A DNA stretch of 64,000 nt, from NCBI RefSeq assembly GCF_025151045.1, contig NZ_CP102285.1, forward strand, positions 1,922,001-1,986,000. Direction: 5' to 3'. The translations under genes and the position numbers were made by a program. This stretch comes from Parabacteroides johnsonii DSM 18315 (GTDB taxonomy: Bacteria > Bacteroidota > Bacteroidia > Bacteroidales > Tannerellaceae). Positions 1-8,637 of the stretch are shown one piece after another; positions within the stretch are counted from its first letter, which is position 1, and each line of letters starts with the position of its first letter. The notes below the pieces were generated by a model. That model was not told where the DNA came from, did no database searches, and saw only the letters and a program-made list of their open reading frames with translations.

Positions 1-1571
1 ATGCGGTGCGATTTCCAAATCAGCTCGTGAGTATAGATGTCGAAACCCGTGCGACACGGGTCGGTGTCGATACCGAGCATTTCTACCATAAATGCGGAGA
101 AAGCCTTGTCCCGCAGAGCAGGAGAAAGACTATCTGCATAATCCTTAATAAGTTGGTCGGGATTAATGCCGCCCTCGGTGCGAAGCGCAAACTCGTCATT
201 TTCTTTGCGGTCAAAGTACTGACCCGAAGTAGCCTTGACGATAAGGTTGGCACAGTTGCCCACTTGGTCGAGCAGGAACTCGCGGTCTTCCATTATTGCG
301 AATACCGGGCAGAGGTCATCGGTCAAGGTTTCGGCTGTAGCACCGTTTTGTTTATTCAGCATAGCTTGAATAATTTTGATACCACAAGCGTTGGCAATGC
401 GCTTAGCAAGCGGAATTTGCTTGCGGCGCGGGCCCTCGAAATTATTCTCAATTTTATCATGAACAAGATGTACCGTGTCGCTAACCAACTTAAAGTCGGG
501 GTTGGCCATCATCGAGGCATCTTGCATCATCTGTTCAAAATATTGGTCGTAAGTAATCAGTCCCGGTTCGTTTTCAGGAATATCATTGTCCTTGATTTTG
601 TCGAATTGGCGAGAAAGTGTTTTGAGAATTTCGCGTTGCGACTGTGCAAGTTTGATTTTCTCAAAGTTCTCGATGTATGAGGGGTGAACGGGAAACAGAT
701 TCACATACTTCTCGATGTTGCCGTGCATATCGGCAAAGAAAAGCGTAAACGGTTTAAGGTGCTCACGGATGATAGCCTTTTGTTGTTCGGTCTTATCAAG
801 AAGGCGTTTTTGCACCACATACGAAACATCTTCGCGGCGGATTGAAAGGTCGCGGTAGCGGTCTTTCACCTTTCGGAGCATATCGGCTGCAAACTGGAAC
901 TCACGGGCGGAATAAATCAATTCTTGCACGCCGAACATAAACACGAACTTTGTGTTGTTGCAAGCCTGCCCCAAGGCTTGAAGCACGGGCAACTCACTTT
1001 CGAGGTTACCCGATTCTGCACGGAGGCGAAGGAACTGAAGCATCTCGTCAATAGCGAGGATAAAGCCTTTGTCGGGATATTTATCCTCAAAAGCAGCCAT
1101 CATTTCGCTTAATTGCTCTCCGTAGCTTTTGAGCGAATTTTCGTCAAATTTATAGTCGATGTCGTGGCTGTCAAGGAAACGCTGTATCTCAAAAGTAACA
1201 ATACGCCAAAGCGAATTGTTATGCTGCAACTCAAAGCGATGTACCATAAACTTACCTGCAATAGGTTGCATTATCTCTCGTGCTTGTTCATTGCGAAGCT
1301 CTGCGAGGTTGTCGGCATTTTCAGCTACAAGTTGCACAAGACCCATCAAGTGGCTCTTACCAGTACCGTAGCTACCTATTACTTGAATACCCTTTTGGTC
1401 GTGCCCTCCGAAAACCATATTCTTCACGAACTCGGGGAGAATGGTTTCGAGGAAATAATCAGGGTAAACGAAATTGTGTAGAGCATCGAGTTGATAGTCG
1501 CGCTCCGAAAGTCTGTTGAATTGGATTACATCAACTATTGGGTTGAATTGCAGTATTTCAAGATATTTCAT
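1..1571 (-). CDS. BREX BrxC/PglY-like P-loop ATPase (DUF6079-like), partial
   Basis: The frame is open from an ATG at 1571 to the left edge (523 codons); the C-terminus lies outside the window. The protein begins MKYLEILQFNPIVDVIQFNR. It has a Walker A motif GSYGTGKSH near residue 67 and a Walker B-like GFILAIDEM near residue 165. This arrangement, and the following region on relatedness to DNA-translocating AAA+ proteins, fits the large BrxC/PglY ATPases of BREX phage-exclusion systems, which usually exceed 1,100 residues. The start overlaps the stop of the upstream gene as ATGA, so the two are probably translationally coupled. The remaining BREX genes (methylase, PglZ, helicase or others) would lie to the left. 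The ATPase class is clear; the BREX assignment is recognition by eye and not a search. Confidence 0.75.
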   Translation of the reverse strand, partial: MKYLEILQFNPIVDVIQFNRLSERDYQLDALHNFVYPDYFLETILPEFVKNMVFGGHDQKGIQVIGSYGTGKSHLMGLVQLVAENADNLAELRNEQAREIMQPIAGKFMVHRFELQHNNSLWRIVTFEIQRFLDSHDIDYKFDENSLKSYGEQLSEMMAAFEDKYPDKGFILAIDEMLQFLRLRAESGNLESELPVLQALGQACNNTKFVFMFGVQELIYSAREFQFAADMLRKVKDRYRDLSIRREDVSYVVQKRLLDKTEQQKAIIREHLKPFTLFFADMHGNIEKYVNLFPVHPSYIENFEKIKLAQSQREILKTLSRQFDKIKDNDIPENEPGLITYDQYFEQMMQDASMMANPDFKLVSDTVHLVHDKIENNFEGPRRKQIPLAKRIANACGIKIIQAMLNKQNGATAETLTDDLCPVFAIMEDREFLLDQVGNCANLIVKATSGQYFDRKENDEFALRTEGGINPDQLIKDYADSLSPALRDKAFSAFMVEMLGIDTDPCRTGFDIYTHELIWKSHR

Positions 1572-2002
1572 ATAGTGAGGTGTGATATTTCTGAAAGATC
1601 TATAAAATTAGAAGAGTCGGAAGTCAAAAAACAAAGTCTGTCATCTTTGACTACGCCCTCCCATTGAATAAACATTAGATAATTGCGAGATAAATCTTTT
1701 AAGATTGTCCGCATATCCAAGCCAAGTTTTTCTTCAAAAACTATCCCGAAGTTACATAGAGAAATAGCATTGCCGAAAGTAGTGTCGTTACTGGCTATTT
1801 CCCTGAAAAGGCGCATAAACTCAGCATTCACGAGCATTTTCAAATCTTTTGAATGGGGTAAGTTTTCGGATATTATGTAAGCAGAAATGGATTTACCTAT
1901 GTCAAACTTAGGGATGTCGTCAGGCGGCATCTCATCTTTCAGCACAACAAGGCGGTATCTTGGTGCTGATTGAAGATATTTGTTAATGGCGGTTATATCC
2001 AT
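1568..2002 (-). CDS. BrxF-like small protein of a BREX operon, P-loop degenerate
   Basis: This 144-residue protein is the first gene of the minus-strand operon and overlaps the ATPase start by four bases. Its C-terminal half (a run of hydrophobic residues ending CNFGIVF, then LDMRTILKDLSRN, then an aromatic-rich WEG..DDRL segment) resembles the end of BrxF, the small protein encoded just before brxC in type 3 BREX. BrxF normally carries a GPPGSGKT-type P-loop; here the matching N-terminal stretch (YRLVVLKDEMPPDD) has no Walker A, so the copy would be a nucleotide-binding-dead relative. Gene order supports the BREX reading; the family call is tentative. Confidence 0.5.
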   Translation of the reverse strand: MDITAINKYLQSAPRYRLVVLKDEMPPDDIPKFDIGKSISAYIISENLPHSKDLKMLVNAEFMRLFREIASNDTTFGNAISLCNFGIVFEEKLGLDMRTILKDLSRNYLMFIQWEGVVKDDRLCFLTSDSSNFIDLSEISHLTI

Positions 2003-2017
2003 AGCTTTTTAAAAAAC

Positions 2018-2083
2018 GCAAAACCCCGACACCATCCCTGCGAGGCTGACCAAAGCCTATAAGACGATGCCGGAGTTTCGTAT
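2018..2083 (-). promoter_or_regulatory. Terminator-like hairpin in the BREX leader
   Basis: On the minus strand the leader forms a long imperfect stem: AACTCCGGCATC pairs with GATGGTGTCGGGGTT, and it is followed by GTTTTGCGTTTTTT just 15-20 bases before the BrxF-like start codon. It lies between the putative promoter at 2133 and the first gene, so it could act as a transcription attenuator. It could also simply block read-through from tRNA-Lys. No antiterminator partner was worked out. Confidence 0.4.
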
Positions 2084-2132
2084 ATCTTAATTGTTTAATT
2101 ATCGGGTCATTGTGCAGAAATGTTTCATAATG

Positions 2133-2140
2133 CAAAGGTA
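2133..2140 (-). promoter_or_regulatory. Bacteroidetes -7 box upstream of the BREX operon
   Basis: The minus strand reads TACCTTTG, a match to TAnnTTTG. A transcript from here would have a leader of about 125 bases containing the hairpin. No good -33 TTTG was found. Confidence 0.45.
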
Positions 2141-2352
2141 CAAAAAGTGGATGAATTTGGTTGCACAATTGGGAGAAATGTTTATAGACGTGTAAGGGGA
2201 GTATGTATATCAGTGCCTTATGCTCTGTTTCACAATAAAAAAACATATTACTTACCCTCACTTTCTTTGTAACTTTTTGCTATTTCGATAGAGCGGGTAA
2301 GTTTTGATCCCCTTTTTTAATCCTGAGGAATTTCGGTAGATCCGATATAGAG

Positions 2353-2391
2353 AAAAACCTTTCACAGACAAATGCTGTAAAAGGTTTTTTA
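2353..2391 (-). terminator. Terminator after tRNA-Lys
   Basis: AAAACCTTTTACAG and CTGTGAAAGGTTTTT form a stem with a short loop immediately downstream of tRNA-Lys on the minus strand. Confidence 0.7.
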
Positions 2392-2396
2392 ATTTG

Positions 2397-2469
2397 TGAC
2401 CTGGGAGGGGCTCGAACCCTCGACCCAATGATTAAGAGTCATTTGCTCTACCAACTGAGCTACCAAGTC
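2397..2469 (-). tRNA. tRNA-Lys (anticodon CTT)
   Basis: The minus strand folds as a 73-base cloverleaf. The acceptor arms GACTTGG and CCAGGTC pair, the D arm is GCTCAGTTGGTAGAGC, the anticodon loop CTCTTAA carries CTT, and the T arm contains GGTTCGAGCC. The discriminator base is A and CCA is not encoded. A promoter lies 33 bases upstream and a hairpin terminator directly downstream. Confidence 0.95.
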
Positions 2470-2502
2470 ATTCATGCTATCGTTATTTCTCGATTGCGGG
2501 TG

Positions 2503-2510
2503 CAAAGATA
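2503..2510 (-). promoter_or_regulatory. Promoter of tRNA-Lys
   Basis: The minus strand carries TATCTTTG (-7) with TTTG at 2530-2533, a 19-bp spacing. This is the standard housekeeping promoter layout in Bacteroidetes. Confidence 0.75.
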
Positions 2511-2561
2511 GGAGTTTAATTTTTCTTTGCAAACTTTTCCCGCAGTTTTTTACATAAAATT

Positions 2562-3365
2562 TTAATCGAATTCAAATATATCAGACGGTGTAGTCCGTTT
2601 CAGAGCATGCAGGGAAACGTCCTTCCCTACCCTTACTCCTTCTTGAAATAAACGAAAATCGACTGTCTTATAGGCAAGTTCGGGATGATTATTATCACGG
2701 CTCAAATGACACAACCAGATATCTTTCAGTTTAGGATCATAATGAGTTGCGAGGAACTCGGCAGCTTCACGGTTGCTTAAATGTCCAGTCGAGCTGGCTA
2801 CACGTTCCTTCAGAAAAGCTGGATACGTGCCGAACTTCAACATCTCCTCATCATAATTGGCTTCTATGATCAAGTGGTTTGCCATGCTCATATATTTGCA
2901 TACTGTTTCGGTAATATGGCCGACATCCGTTGCCAACGTGAACTTATGATCGCCATATTCGATATAATAGCCGACATTATCAGTACTGTCATGCGGAACC
3001 TCGAAAGCGGTAATGCGGAAATCGCGAATCATAAAAGGCACTTCTTTTTCGATCACCTTACGCGAACCGACAAGCTTTTCCTCCACGTAGCGGCTCTTGT
3101 TGATTCCCCGGTGGACAGCCTCCGTCGTATAGACAGGGATACAATGTTTTTCTCCCAGACAACCTACGGTTTTGATATGATCAGCATGATCATGCGTGAT
3201 CAGAACTGCAATAATTTTGGAGAAATCGATCGCTTTATCTTTCAACACCTTCTTTATGGTACGAATACCGATACCTGCATCAATTAACACGCCGAATTCG
3301 GGTGTTCCCAGATAATAGCAGTTTCCACTGCTTCCACTTGCTAAACTCAGAAATGATAGTTTCAT
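2562..3365 (-). CDS. MBL-fold metallo-hydrolase, WalJ/YycJ family
   Basis: The 267-residue protein has the metallo-beta-lactamase signature: ASGSSGNCYYL near the N-terminus, then THDHADHI as the zinc-binding HxHxDH motif, and later ATDVGH and CHLSRDN supplying further ligands. The SGSSGN opening is typical of the WalJ/YycJ group, nuclease-like hydrolases linked to DNA repair or cell-wall regulation. I prefer the ATG at 3365 (MKLSFLSLASGSSGN), since the family starts here; an in-frame ATG four codons upstream is also possible. It follows the asparaginase gene by 30 bases on the same strand and is probably co-transcribed. Its exact substrate cannot be told from sequence. Confidence 0.85.
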   Translation of the reverse strand: MKLSFLSLASGSSGNCYYLGTPEFGVLIDAGIGIRTIKKVLKDKAIDFSKIIAVLITHDHADHIKTVGCLGEKHCIPVYTTEAVHRGINKSRYVEEKLVGSRKVIEKEVPFMIRDFRITAFEVPHDSTDNVGYYIEYGDHKFTLATDVGHITETVCKYMSMANHLIIEANYDEEMLKFGTYPAFLKERVASSTGHLSNREAAEFLATHYDPKLKDIWLCHLSRDNNHPELAYKTVDFRLFQEGVRVGKDVSLHALKRTTPSDIFEFD

Positions 3366-3395
3366 TTTAATTTCCAATTCAGTCCTTAACAGGAA

Positions 3396-4466
3396 TTACG
3401 GGCGAAACGTGTCGGGGATCGTCACTTCCCCGATCAGCGAACAGTTCATGTGATCCTTCACCTCCTCCGGCGTCAGGCCGTGGCCGAAAAGAAACATGAG
3501 CTTGGTAACAGCGCTTTCAGTCGTACTGTCGAATCCGCTTATCACCCCCGCTTCCAACAATTTATGCCCTGTCTCATACCGGTGCATTTCCACACTTCCG
3601 GCACTACACTGGGTTACATTTACAATCACAATTCCCCGGCTAACCGCATCTTTCAGCATCGTCAGGAACCAATCATAGCACGGCGCATTACCGCTTCCGA
3701 ACGTTTCCATCACAACCCCCTTCAACCCCGGTATATTCAGGATGCTTTCCACTACCTGAGGAGAGATTCCCGGAAAAAGCTTCAACACCGCAATATTCCG
3801 GTCCAAGAGATAATGCGGTTTCAACGGTCTTCTCGAAACAGGATGGTAAACCTGCCCGGTGTCATACTTTATATAAATACCGGCATGTGCCAATGGTGGA
3901 TAATTGTATGAACGGAAAGCATTGAAGTTGTCCGCATTAATCTTACTCGTACGGTTACCCCTCAACAAGTCATTTTCAAAAAAGATACAAACCTCCGGCA
4001 CAACCGGGATGCCGTTTTCCTTTGCAGCGGCAATCTCGATAGCAGTGATCAGATTTTCTTTTCCGTCGGTCCTCAACATACCGATCGGCAATTGCGAGCC
4101 GGTAAAGATAACCGGTTTACTTAAATTCTCGAGCATAAAACTCAAAGCAGATGCCGTGAAAGACATCGTGTCCGTACCATGAAGCACAACAAAGCCGTCG
4201 TACAACTGGTAATTGTCTGCAATAATCTTTACGATCTTCATCCATGACTCCGGCCCCATCTCCGACGAATCCATTGCCGGATCGAACTGGATGGTCGAAA
4301 CCGCATACCCCAACTTCTTCAACTCCGGCATATTATCCTTCAAATGTTGGAAATTGAATGATTCCAACACACCTGTTTCGGGGTTTTCAATCATACCGAT
4401 CGTTCCGCCAGTATAGATAAGCAGGATCGAGGCTTTCTCACTTTGAGTGTTCATACTTGCTGTCAT
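3396..4466 (-). CDS. ansA: Type I L-asparaginase
   Basis: The product hydrolyses L-asparagine to aspartate and ammonia. Family motifs are clear: IYTGGTIGM near the N-terminus with the catalytic Thr, and LHGTDTMSFTASALSFML with the second catalytic Thr and the Thr-Asp pair. The length of 356 residues from the ATG at 4466 matches cytoplasmic type I enzymes, and no signal peptide is present. The open frame continues upstream, but that extension is basic, unlike the family and inside the preceding gene, so I excluded it; a second ATG at 4454 is also possible. The TRIC gene lies 20 bases upstream on the same strand, suggesting a three-gene transcript with the MBL hydrolase. Confidence 0.9.
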   Translation of the reverse strand: MTASMNTQSEKASILLIYTGGTIGMIENPETGVLESFNFQHLKDNMPELKKLGYAVSTIQFDPAMDSSEMGPESWMKIVKIIADNYQLYDGFVVLHGTDTMSFTASALSFMLENLSKPVIFTGSQLPIGMLRTDGKENLITAIEIAAAKENGIPVVPEVCIFFENDLLRGNRTSKINADNFNAFRSYNYPPLAHAGIYIKYDTGQVYHPVSRRPLKPHYLLDRNIAVLKLFPGISPQVVESILNIPGLKGVVMETFGSGNAPCYDWFLTMLKDAVSRGIVIVNVTQCSAGSVEMHRYETGHKLLEAGVISGFDSTTESAVTKLMFLFGHGLTPEEVKDHMNCSLIGEVTIPDTFRP

Positions 4467-4486
4467 AGATCGCAAAGTTAATAATT

Positions 4487-5098
4487 TTATTCTTCTCCTT
4501 TTAATACAGGGACGCTTATATGATATTTTACTGCCACTATCCGCGAGACGAATATTCCGGTAGCAGCGATAAGCTGCGTCAGAGACGGTCCGATCCCCAT
4601 CTGCAGGCAAGCGTAATAAATAAAGCCTCCAAACACGCATGCTAGTGCATAAATATCTTTTCGGAAGATCAGGGGTACCTCGTTAATCAGGATATCGCGG
4701 ATCATACCGCCGAAAGCCCCCGTAATTGTCCCCATCACAATAGCCACCCACATCGGAAACCCGAATGCCAGCGCCTTCTCGATACCGACCACACCGAACA
4801 ATCCCAGCCCGATGGCATCGAAAATGAAGAAAGTATTGTTCAGGCTAATCACATATTTCCTGAATATGATAACAAAGAGCAATGCCAGTGCCGATATGAT
4901 GAGATAAGAAGCCTGTTCCATCCAGAAAGGGGTGGCATTGAGTAGGATATCGCGGATCGTACCGCCTCCCACCGCCGTCACCACACCGACCACATAGGCC
5001 CCGAACCAGTCAAATTGTTTGGCTGAAGCCAAACGGATGCCGCTAATCGCAAAAGCGAATGTCCCGGTGTAATCGCAAAACGTAATGAAGTCTATCAT
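4487..5098 (-). CDS. Trimeric intracellular cation (TRIC) channel family protein
   Basis: This 203-residue inner-membrane protein has about seven hydrophobic segments arranged as two similar halves. Each half carries the family's conserved glycine-rich turn followed by Arg-Asp: GGGTIRDILL and FGGMIRDILI. This is the UPF0126/YadS-YicG family, now known as prokaryotic TRIC channels that conduct monovalent cations. The length is typical. A TATTTTTG box at 5113-5120 on the minus strand sits 15 bases before the start, so the gene probably leads the TRIC-ansA-MBL transcript. A specific physiological role is not evident. Confidence 0.88.
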   Translation of the reverse strand: MIDFITFCDYTGTFAFAISGIRLASAKQFDWFGAYVVGVVTAVGGGTIRDILLNATPFWMEQASYLIISALALLFVIIFRKYVISLNNTFFIFDAIGLGLFGVVGIEKALAFGFPMWVAIVMGTITGAFGGMIRDILINEVPLIFRKDIYALACVFGGFIYYACLQMGIGPSLTQLIAATGIFVSRIVAVKYHISVPVLKGEE

Positions 5099-5112
5099 TT
5101 TGATTTTTTCTG

Positions 5113-5120
5113 CAAAAATA
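5113..5120 (-). promoter_or_regulatory. -7 box of the TRIC-ansA transcript
   Basis: The minus strand reads TATTTTTG followed by CAGAAAAAATCAAA and the ATG, so the leader would be very short. Confidence 0.55.
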
Positions 5121-5206
5121 AGTATTTCCTCGCAATGTTGCGTTTTTCTATAGAGACGACCTGATAATTATTTAAACCAAACGAATATCCGGCTGTTGAT
5201 TATATA

Positions 5207-5214
5207 TAAGTTTG
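5207..5214 (+). promoter_or_regulatory. -7 box of the DUF3943 gene
   Basis: TAAGTTTG lies 41 bases before the start codon at 5256 and matches TAnnTTTG. Confidence 0.5.
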
Positions 5215-5255
5215 CATTCAAAAAAGTGCTGATGACTATCTAATTAAGGGAAAAA

Positions 5256-6734
5256 ATGAAGAAATATATATTAACTGGACTCATTTGTCTGTTTTCGTTC
5301 TCCTGGATACGGGGACAAGAATATATACCTCAAATTACACATCGTCATTATATAAGTGACACAACCCTATTCCATCCCCGCCATCCCTGGAAAGCGGCAC
5401 TCGAAACATTCGGACTCAATATGCTCGTCTGGGGCTTCGACCGGTATCTCGTAAAAGAGGACTGGGCTTATATCAACGGGCATACGATCAAGAGCAATTT
5501 CAAAAAAGGTCCGGTATGGGATACCGACCAGTTCACGACAAACCTTTTCTCCCATCCCTATCACGGTTCGCTCTATTTCAACGCAGCCCGCAGCAACGGC
5601 ATGAATTTCTGGCAATCCGCCCCGTTTGCAGCCAGCGGCAGTCTGATGTGGGAGTTCTTTATGGAGAACGAACCACCTTCGATCAACGACATGCTGGCGA
5701 CAACATTCGGAGGAATCGAATTGGGAGAAATCACCTACCGGTTGTCCGACTTGTTCATCGACAACCGTTCGTCGGGAGCCGAACGTGTGGGGCGAGAGGT
5801 GTTGGCAGGTGTCCTATCGCCGGTCCGCGCTTTCAATCGTATCATTTCGGGGGAAGCCTGGAGACGTAGTTCCTCAAAAGGACGAACTTATTCCTCCGTT
5901 CCCGTCAACTTCATCGTCACAATGGGACCTCGCTTTTTAGCAGAACAAGAAGGTTCGAAACGGGGAACCACCAGCCTGAACATCAACTTCCGCATCGATT
6001 ACGGGAATCCTATCAACGATGATTTTTATTCTCCCTACGAATGGTTCCGCTTCAACTTCGGAATAGATCTATTTTCTGCCCAACCGGTTGTCAGCCAAGT
6101 AAACGCTATCGGAGCTTTATGGGGAAAAACAGTCTGGACAAAAGGTCCACGGACGCTTTCCGCTGGATTTTTCCAACATTTCGATTTCTACAATTCGGAA
6201 CTTCGCCACGGGAGCGATATGACCGTCCCTCCCTACCGCATAGCAGCACCGGCAGCAGCAGGAGCCGGTTTGATTTATTACAAACAGGCCACACCAGGGG
6301 ACAAGACGGATATTTATGCTGAACTGTATGCAAACGGCGTAGCTTTAGGAGCCAGCCTGTCGGACTACATGCTGCTTGGCGAACGGGATTATAACTTAGG
6401 AAGTGGCTACAGCACCAAAGCCGGTGCCGGTATCATCTACAACAGACGACTGGCTTTCCTGCTCAACATGGAAAACTATCATATCTTTACCTGGAAAGGA
6501 TACGATCCGGATATCGACTGGTCACAGGCAGATCCCAGCACCCTGAATATCCAGGGCGATGCCGGAAACGCACGCCTGACCATTTTCTCGATGAAACTGG
6601 CTTATTTATTAAAAGACAAGTGGAACATCACCCTGACAAACCGCTATTTCTCACGACGGACGAACTACCGGCATTATCCCAGAGTGGATTATTCCACTTA
6701 CGACCTGATGCTCGGACTCGGGATACGAATTTAA
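5256..6734 (+). CDS. DUF3943 domain-containing outer-membrane-type protein
   Basis: The 492-residue protein starts with a signal peptide (MKKYILTGLICLFSFSWIRGQ). It continues with the DUF3943 region: HPWKAALETFGLNMLVWGFDRY, an NLFSHPYHG segment, and PSINDMLATTFGGIELGE. The C-terminal half alternates hydrophobic and polar residues with many aromatics, as in beta-barrel outer-membrane proteins, and ends in a short strand-like segment. The function of this family is unknown. It is transcribed alone; its stop overlaps that of the convergent ABC-F gene by a few bases, with no separate terminator seen between them. Confidence 0.82.
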   Translation: MKKYILTGLICLFSFSWIRGQEYIPQITHRHYISDTTLFHPRHPWKAALETFGLNMLVWGFDRYLVKEDWAYINGHTIKSNFKKGPVWDTDQFTTNLFSHPYHGSLYFNAARSNGMNFWQSAPFAASGSLMWEFFMENEPPSINDMLATTFGGIELGEITYRLSDLFIDNRSSGAERVGREVLAGVLSPVRAFNRIISGEAWRRSSSKGRTYSSVPVNFIVTMGPRFLAEQEGSKRGTTSLNINFRIDYGNPINDDFYSPYEWFRFNFGIDLFSAQPVVSQVNAIGALWGKTVWTKGPRTLSAGFFQHFDFYNSELRHGSDMTVPPYRIAAPAAAGAGLIYYKQATPGDKTDIYAELYANGVALGASLSDYMLLGERDYNLGSGYSTKAGAGIIYNRRLAFLLNMENYHIFTWKGYDPDIDWSQADPSTLNIQGDAGNARLTIFSMKLAYLLKDKWNITLTNRYFSRRTNYRHYPRVDYSTYDLMLGLGIRI

Positions 6735-8368
6735 TTCTTACGTTCCAGCTCGTTCAGATTTTCCATCTTCTTGCGTTGCAGGAACTCGTATATCCCCTCA
6801 AGATGTTCCGTCACTTTCTTGTTTCCGAATTCGTAAACTTTGGTCACAAGGCCATCCAGGAAATCACGGTCATGCGAAACGACGATCAGCGTCCCGTCAA
6901 AGTCCATCAAGGCTTGTTTCAGGATATCTTTCGTTTTCATATCCAGATGGTTCGTCGGCTCATCGAGGATCAACAGGTTGACGGGCTCCAGCAACAGCTT
7001 GATCATTGCCAGTCGGGTACGTTCGCCACCGGAGAGCACCTTTACTTTTTTCGCCGAATTCTCGCCTCCGAACATGAAAGCACCCAACAGGTCCTTGATC
7101 TTGTTGCGGATATCCCCTTTTGCAACATCGTCTATCGTTTGGAACACCGTCAGGTTTTCATCTAAAAGGGACGCCTGGTTCTGCGCGAAATAGCCGATCA
7201 TCACGTTATGCCCGATTGTCAACGTACCGTCATGTTCAAGCTCCTTCATAATACATTTTACCAGCGTGGATTTACCCTCCCCATTCTTTCCGACGAAAGC
7301 GATCTTGTCACCCCGCTCGATCATCAAATTGGCATTACGGAAAACAGTATGGTCTCCGTACGACTTCGACACATTCTCGATCGTCACCGGATAGGAACCC
7401 GAACGGGGCGAAGGCGGGAACTTCAGGCGCAGAGCGGAAGTATCTTCTTCATCGACTTCCAGTATTTCAAGCTTTTCAAGCATCTTCACACGACTCTGCA
7501 CTTGCAAAGTCTTGGAATAAGTGCCTTTGAAACGTTCGATGAAGTCTTTCGTTTCGGCAATGAATTTCTGTTGCTCGTCATACGCCTTTTGCTGTTGTTC
7601 GCGACGTTCCTTACGCAATTGCAGGTATTGGCTATAATTGACTTTATAATCATAGATGCGGCCCATCGTCACTTCGATCGTACGGGTCGTGATATGGTCT
7701 ACGAATGCGCGATCGTGACTGATTACGACTACTGCCTGCCCGTTATCGATCAGAAAATCTTCCAACCATTGGATAGACTCGATATCGAGGTGGTTGGTCG
7801 GCTCATCCAGCAAAAGCACATCCGGTTTCTTCAGCAACAGTTTCGCCAATTCGATACGCATACGCCAACCACCGCTGAACTCACTTGTCTGACGGCCGAA
7901 ATCTTCGCGGGTGAAACCAAGCCCTAACAAAGTCTTCTCGATATCGGCATCATAATTAATCTCTTCAATAGAATAGAACTTCTCACTCAAAGTAGAAACA
8001 CGCTCGATCAGTTCCATATAGCTGTCCGACTCATAATCAGTGCGTATTTCCAGTTCCTTGTTAATTGCAGCGATCTCCGCTTCCATCTCGTGTAGATGGG
8101 CAAAAGCTTGGGCAGTCTCTTCAAACACCGTACGGCCGTCTTCCGTCATCAAATGCTGCGGAAGGTATGCGATGACAGTATCTTTCGGGGCAGACACCTT
8201 CCCGCGGGTCGGCTCACGCACTCCAGCCAATATCTTCAGCAATGTGGATTTACCCGCTCCATTCTTTCCCATCAGGGCAATCCGGTCTTTCTCGTTAATA
8301 ACAAAAGATATATCCGAAAATAATGCGCTACCGCCAAACTCAACTGTTAGTCCGTCTACTGAAATCAT
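6731..8368 (-). CDS. ABC-F family ATPase
   Basis: The 545-residue protein contains two ABC cassettes and no membrane segments. Cassette 1 has GKNGAGKST, the signature FSGGWRMR and LLLDEPTNHLD; cassette 2 has GKNGEGKST, LSGGERTR and LILDEPTNHLD. Between them is a charged linker rich in Lys, Gln and Glu (the ABC-F interdomain linker), which reaches toward the ribosomal peptidyl-transferase region in studied members. It resembles the YbiT-like housekeeping group more than the dedicated antibiotic-resistance ABC-Fs, but this is by eye. A TACCTTTG promoter box lies at 8406-8413. Confidence 0.92.
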   Translation of the reverse strand: MISVDGLTVEFGGSALFSDISFVINEKDRIALMGKNGAGKSTLLKILAGVREPTRGKVSAPKDTVIAYLPQHLMTEDGRTVFEETAQAFAHLHEMEAEIAAINKELEIRTDYESDSYMELIERVSTLSEKFYSIEEINYDADIEKTLLGLGFTREDFGRQTSEFSGGWRMRIELAKLLLKKPDVLLLDEPTNHLDIESIQWLEDFLIDNGQAVVVISHDRAFVDHITTRTIEVTMGRIYDYKVNYSQYLQLRKERREQQQKAYDEQQKFIAETKDFIERFKGTYSKTLQVQSRVKMLEKLEILEVDEEDTSALRLKFPPSPRSGSYPVTIENVSKSYGDHTVFRNANLMIERGDKIAFVGKNGEGKSTLVKCIMKELEHDGTLTIGHNVMIGYFAQNQASLLDENLTVFQTIDDVAKGDIRNKIKDLLGAFMFGGENSAKKVKVLSGGERTRLAMIKLLLEPVNLLILDEPTNHLDMKTKDILKQALMDFDGTLIVVSHDRDFLDGLVTKVYEFGNKKVTEHLEGIYEFLQRKKMENLNELERKN

Positions 8369-8405
8369 ATACTATATAAATGTATTACTTTTATAAAACG
8401 AGCGG

Positions 8406-8413
8406 CAAAGGTA
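8406..8413 (-). promoter_or_regulatory. -7 box of the ABC-F gene
   Basis: The minus strand reads TACCTTTG, 38 bases before the start codon. Confidence 0.6.
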
Positions 8414-8479
8414 AGAAATAAATGGCAATGATAGGGAATAGAAAAAAGACAGTGTCTAATTCTTGCTTCGATCACCTGA

Positions 8480-8575
8480 AATTCTGTAATCAGTGGCAGT
8501 GATTATAAAATCAGTGGCAGCGATTATATAATCACAGTCAGCAATTACATAATCAGTGCCACTGATTACAGAATT
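8480..8575. repeat. Four-unit palindromic repeat cluster
   Basis: Four degenerate units of 21-23 bp, each built on AATCAGTGGCAGTGATT, lie side by side. Every unit is itself nearly palindromic. The outer two (8480-8505 and 8550-8575) are a 26-bp inverted pair with one mismatch. The cluster sits between the ABC-F promoter region and the end of the GH43 gene. Confidence 0.8.
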
Positions 8576-8637
8576 AATCAAGGGAAACATATCTTTTTAT
8601 GCCCTATCGGACCTATTCACAATGGATATCTCGTGAT

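Noticed and set aside
6-1481. Several plus-strand open frames over the first 1.5 kb
   Set aside because: They lie opposite a continuous minus-strand frame with clear ATPase motifs and show no family sequence themselves.
1983-2261. 92-codon minus-strand frame upstream of the BrxF-like gene
   Set aside because: It contains the leader hairpin and promoter box, overlaps the BrxF-like start and has no recognisable protein character.
3396-4640. Longer asparaginase with a 58-residue N-terminal extension
   Set aside because: The extension lies within the TRIC gene and lacks family similarity; the shorter form has the standard length.
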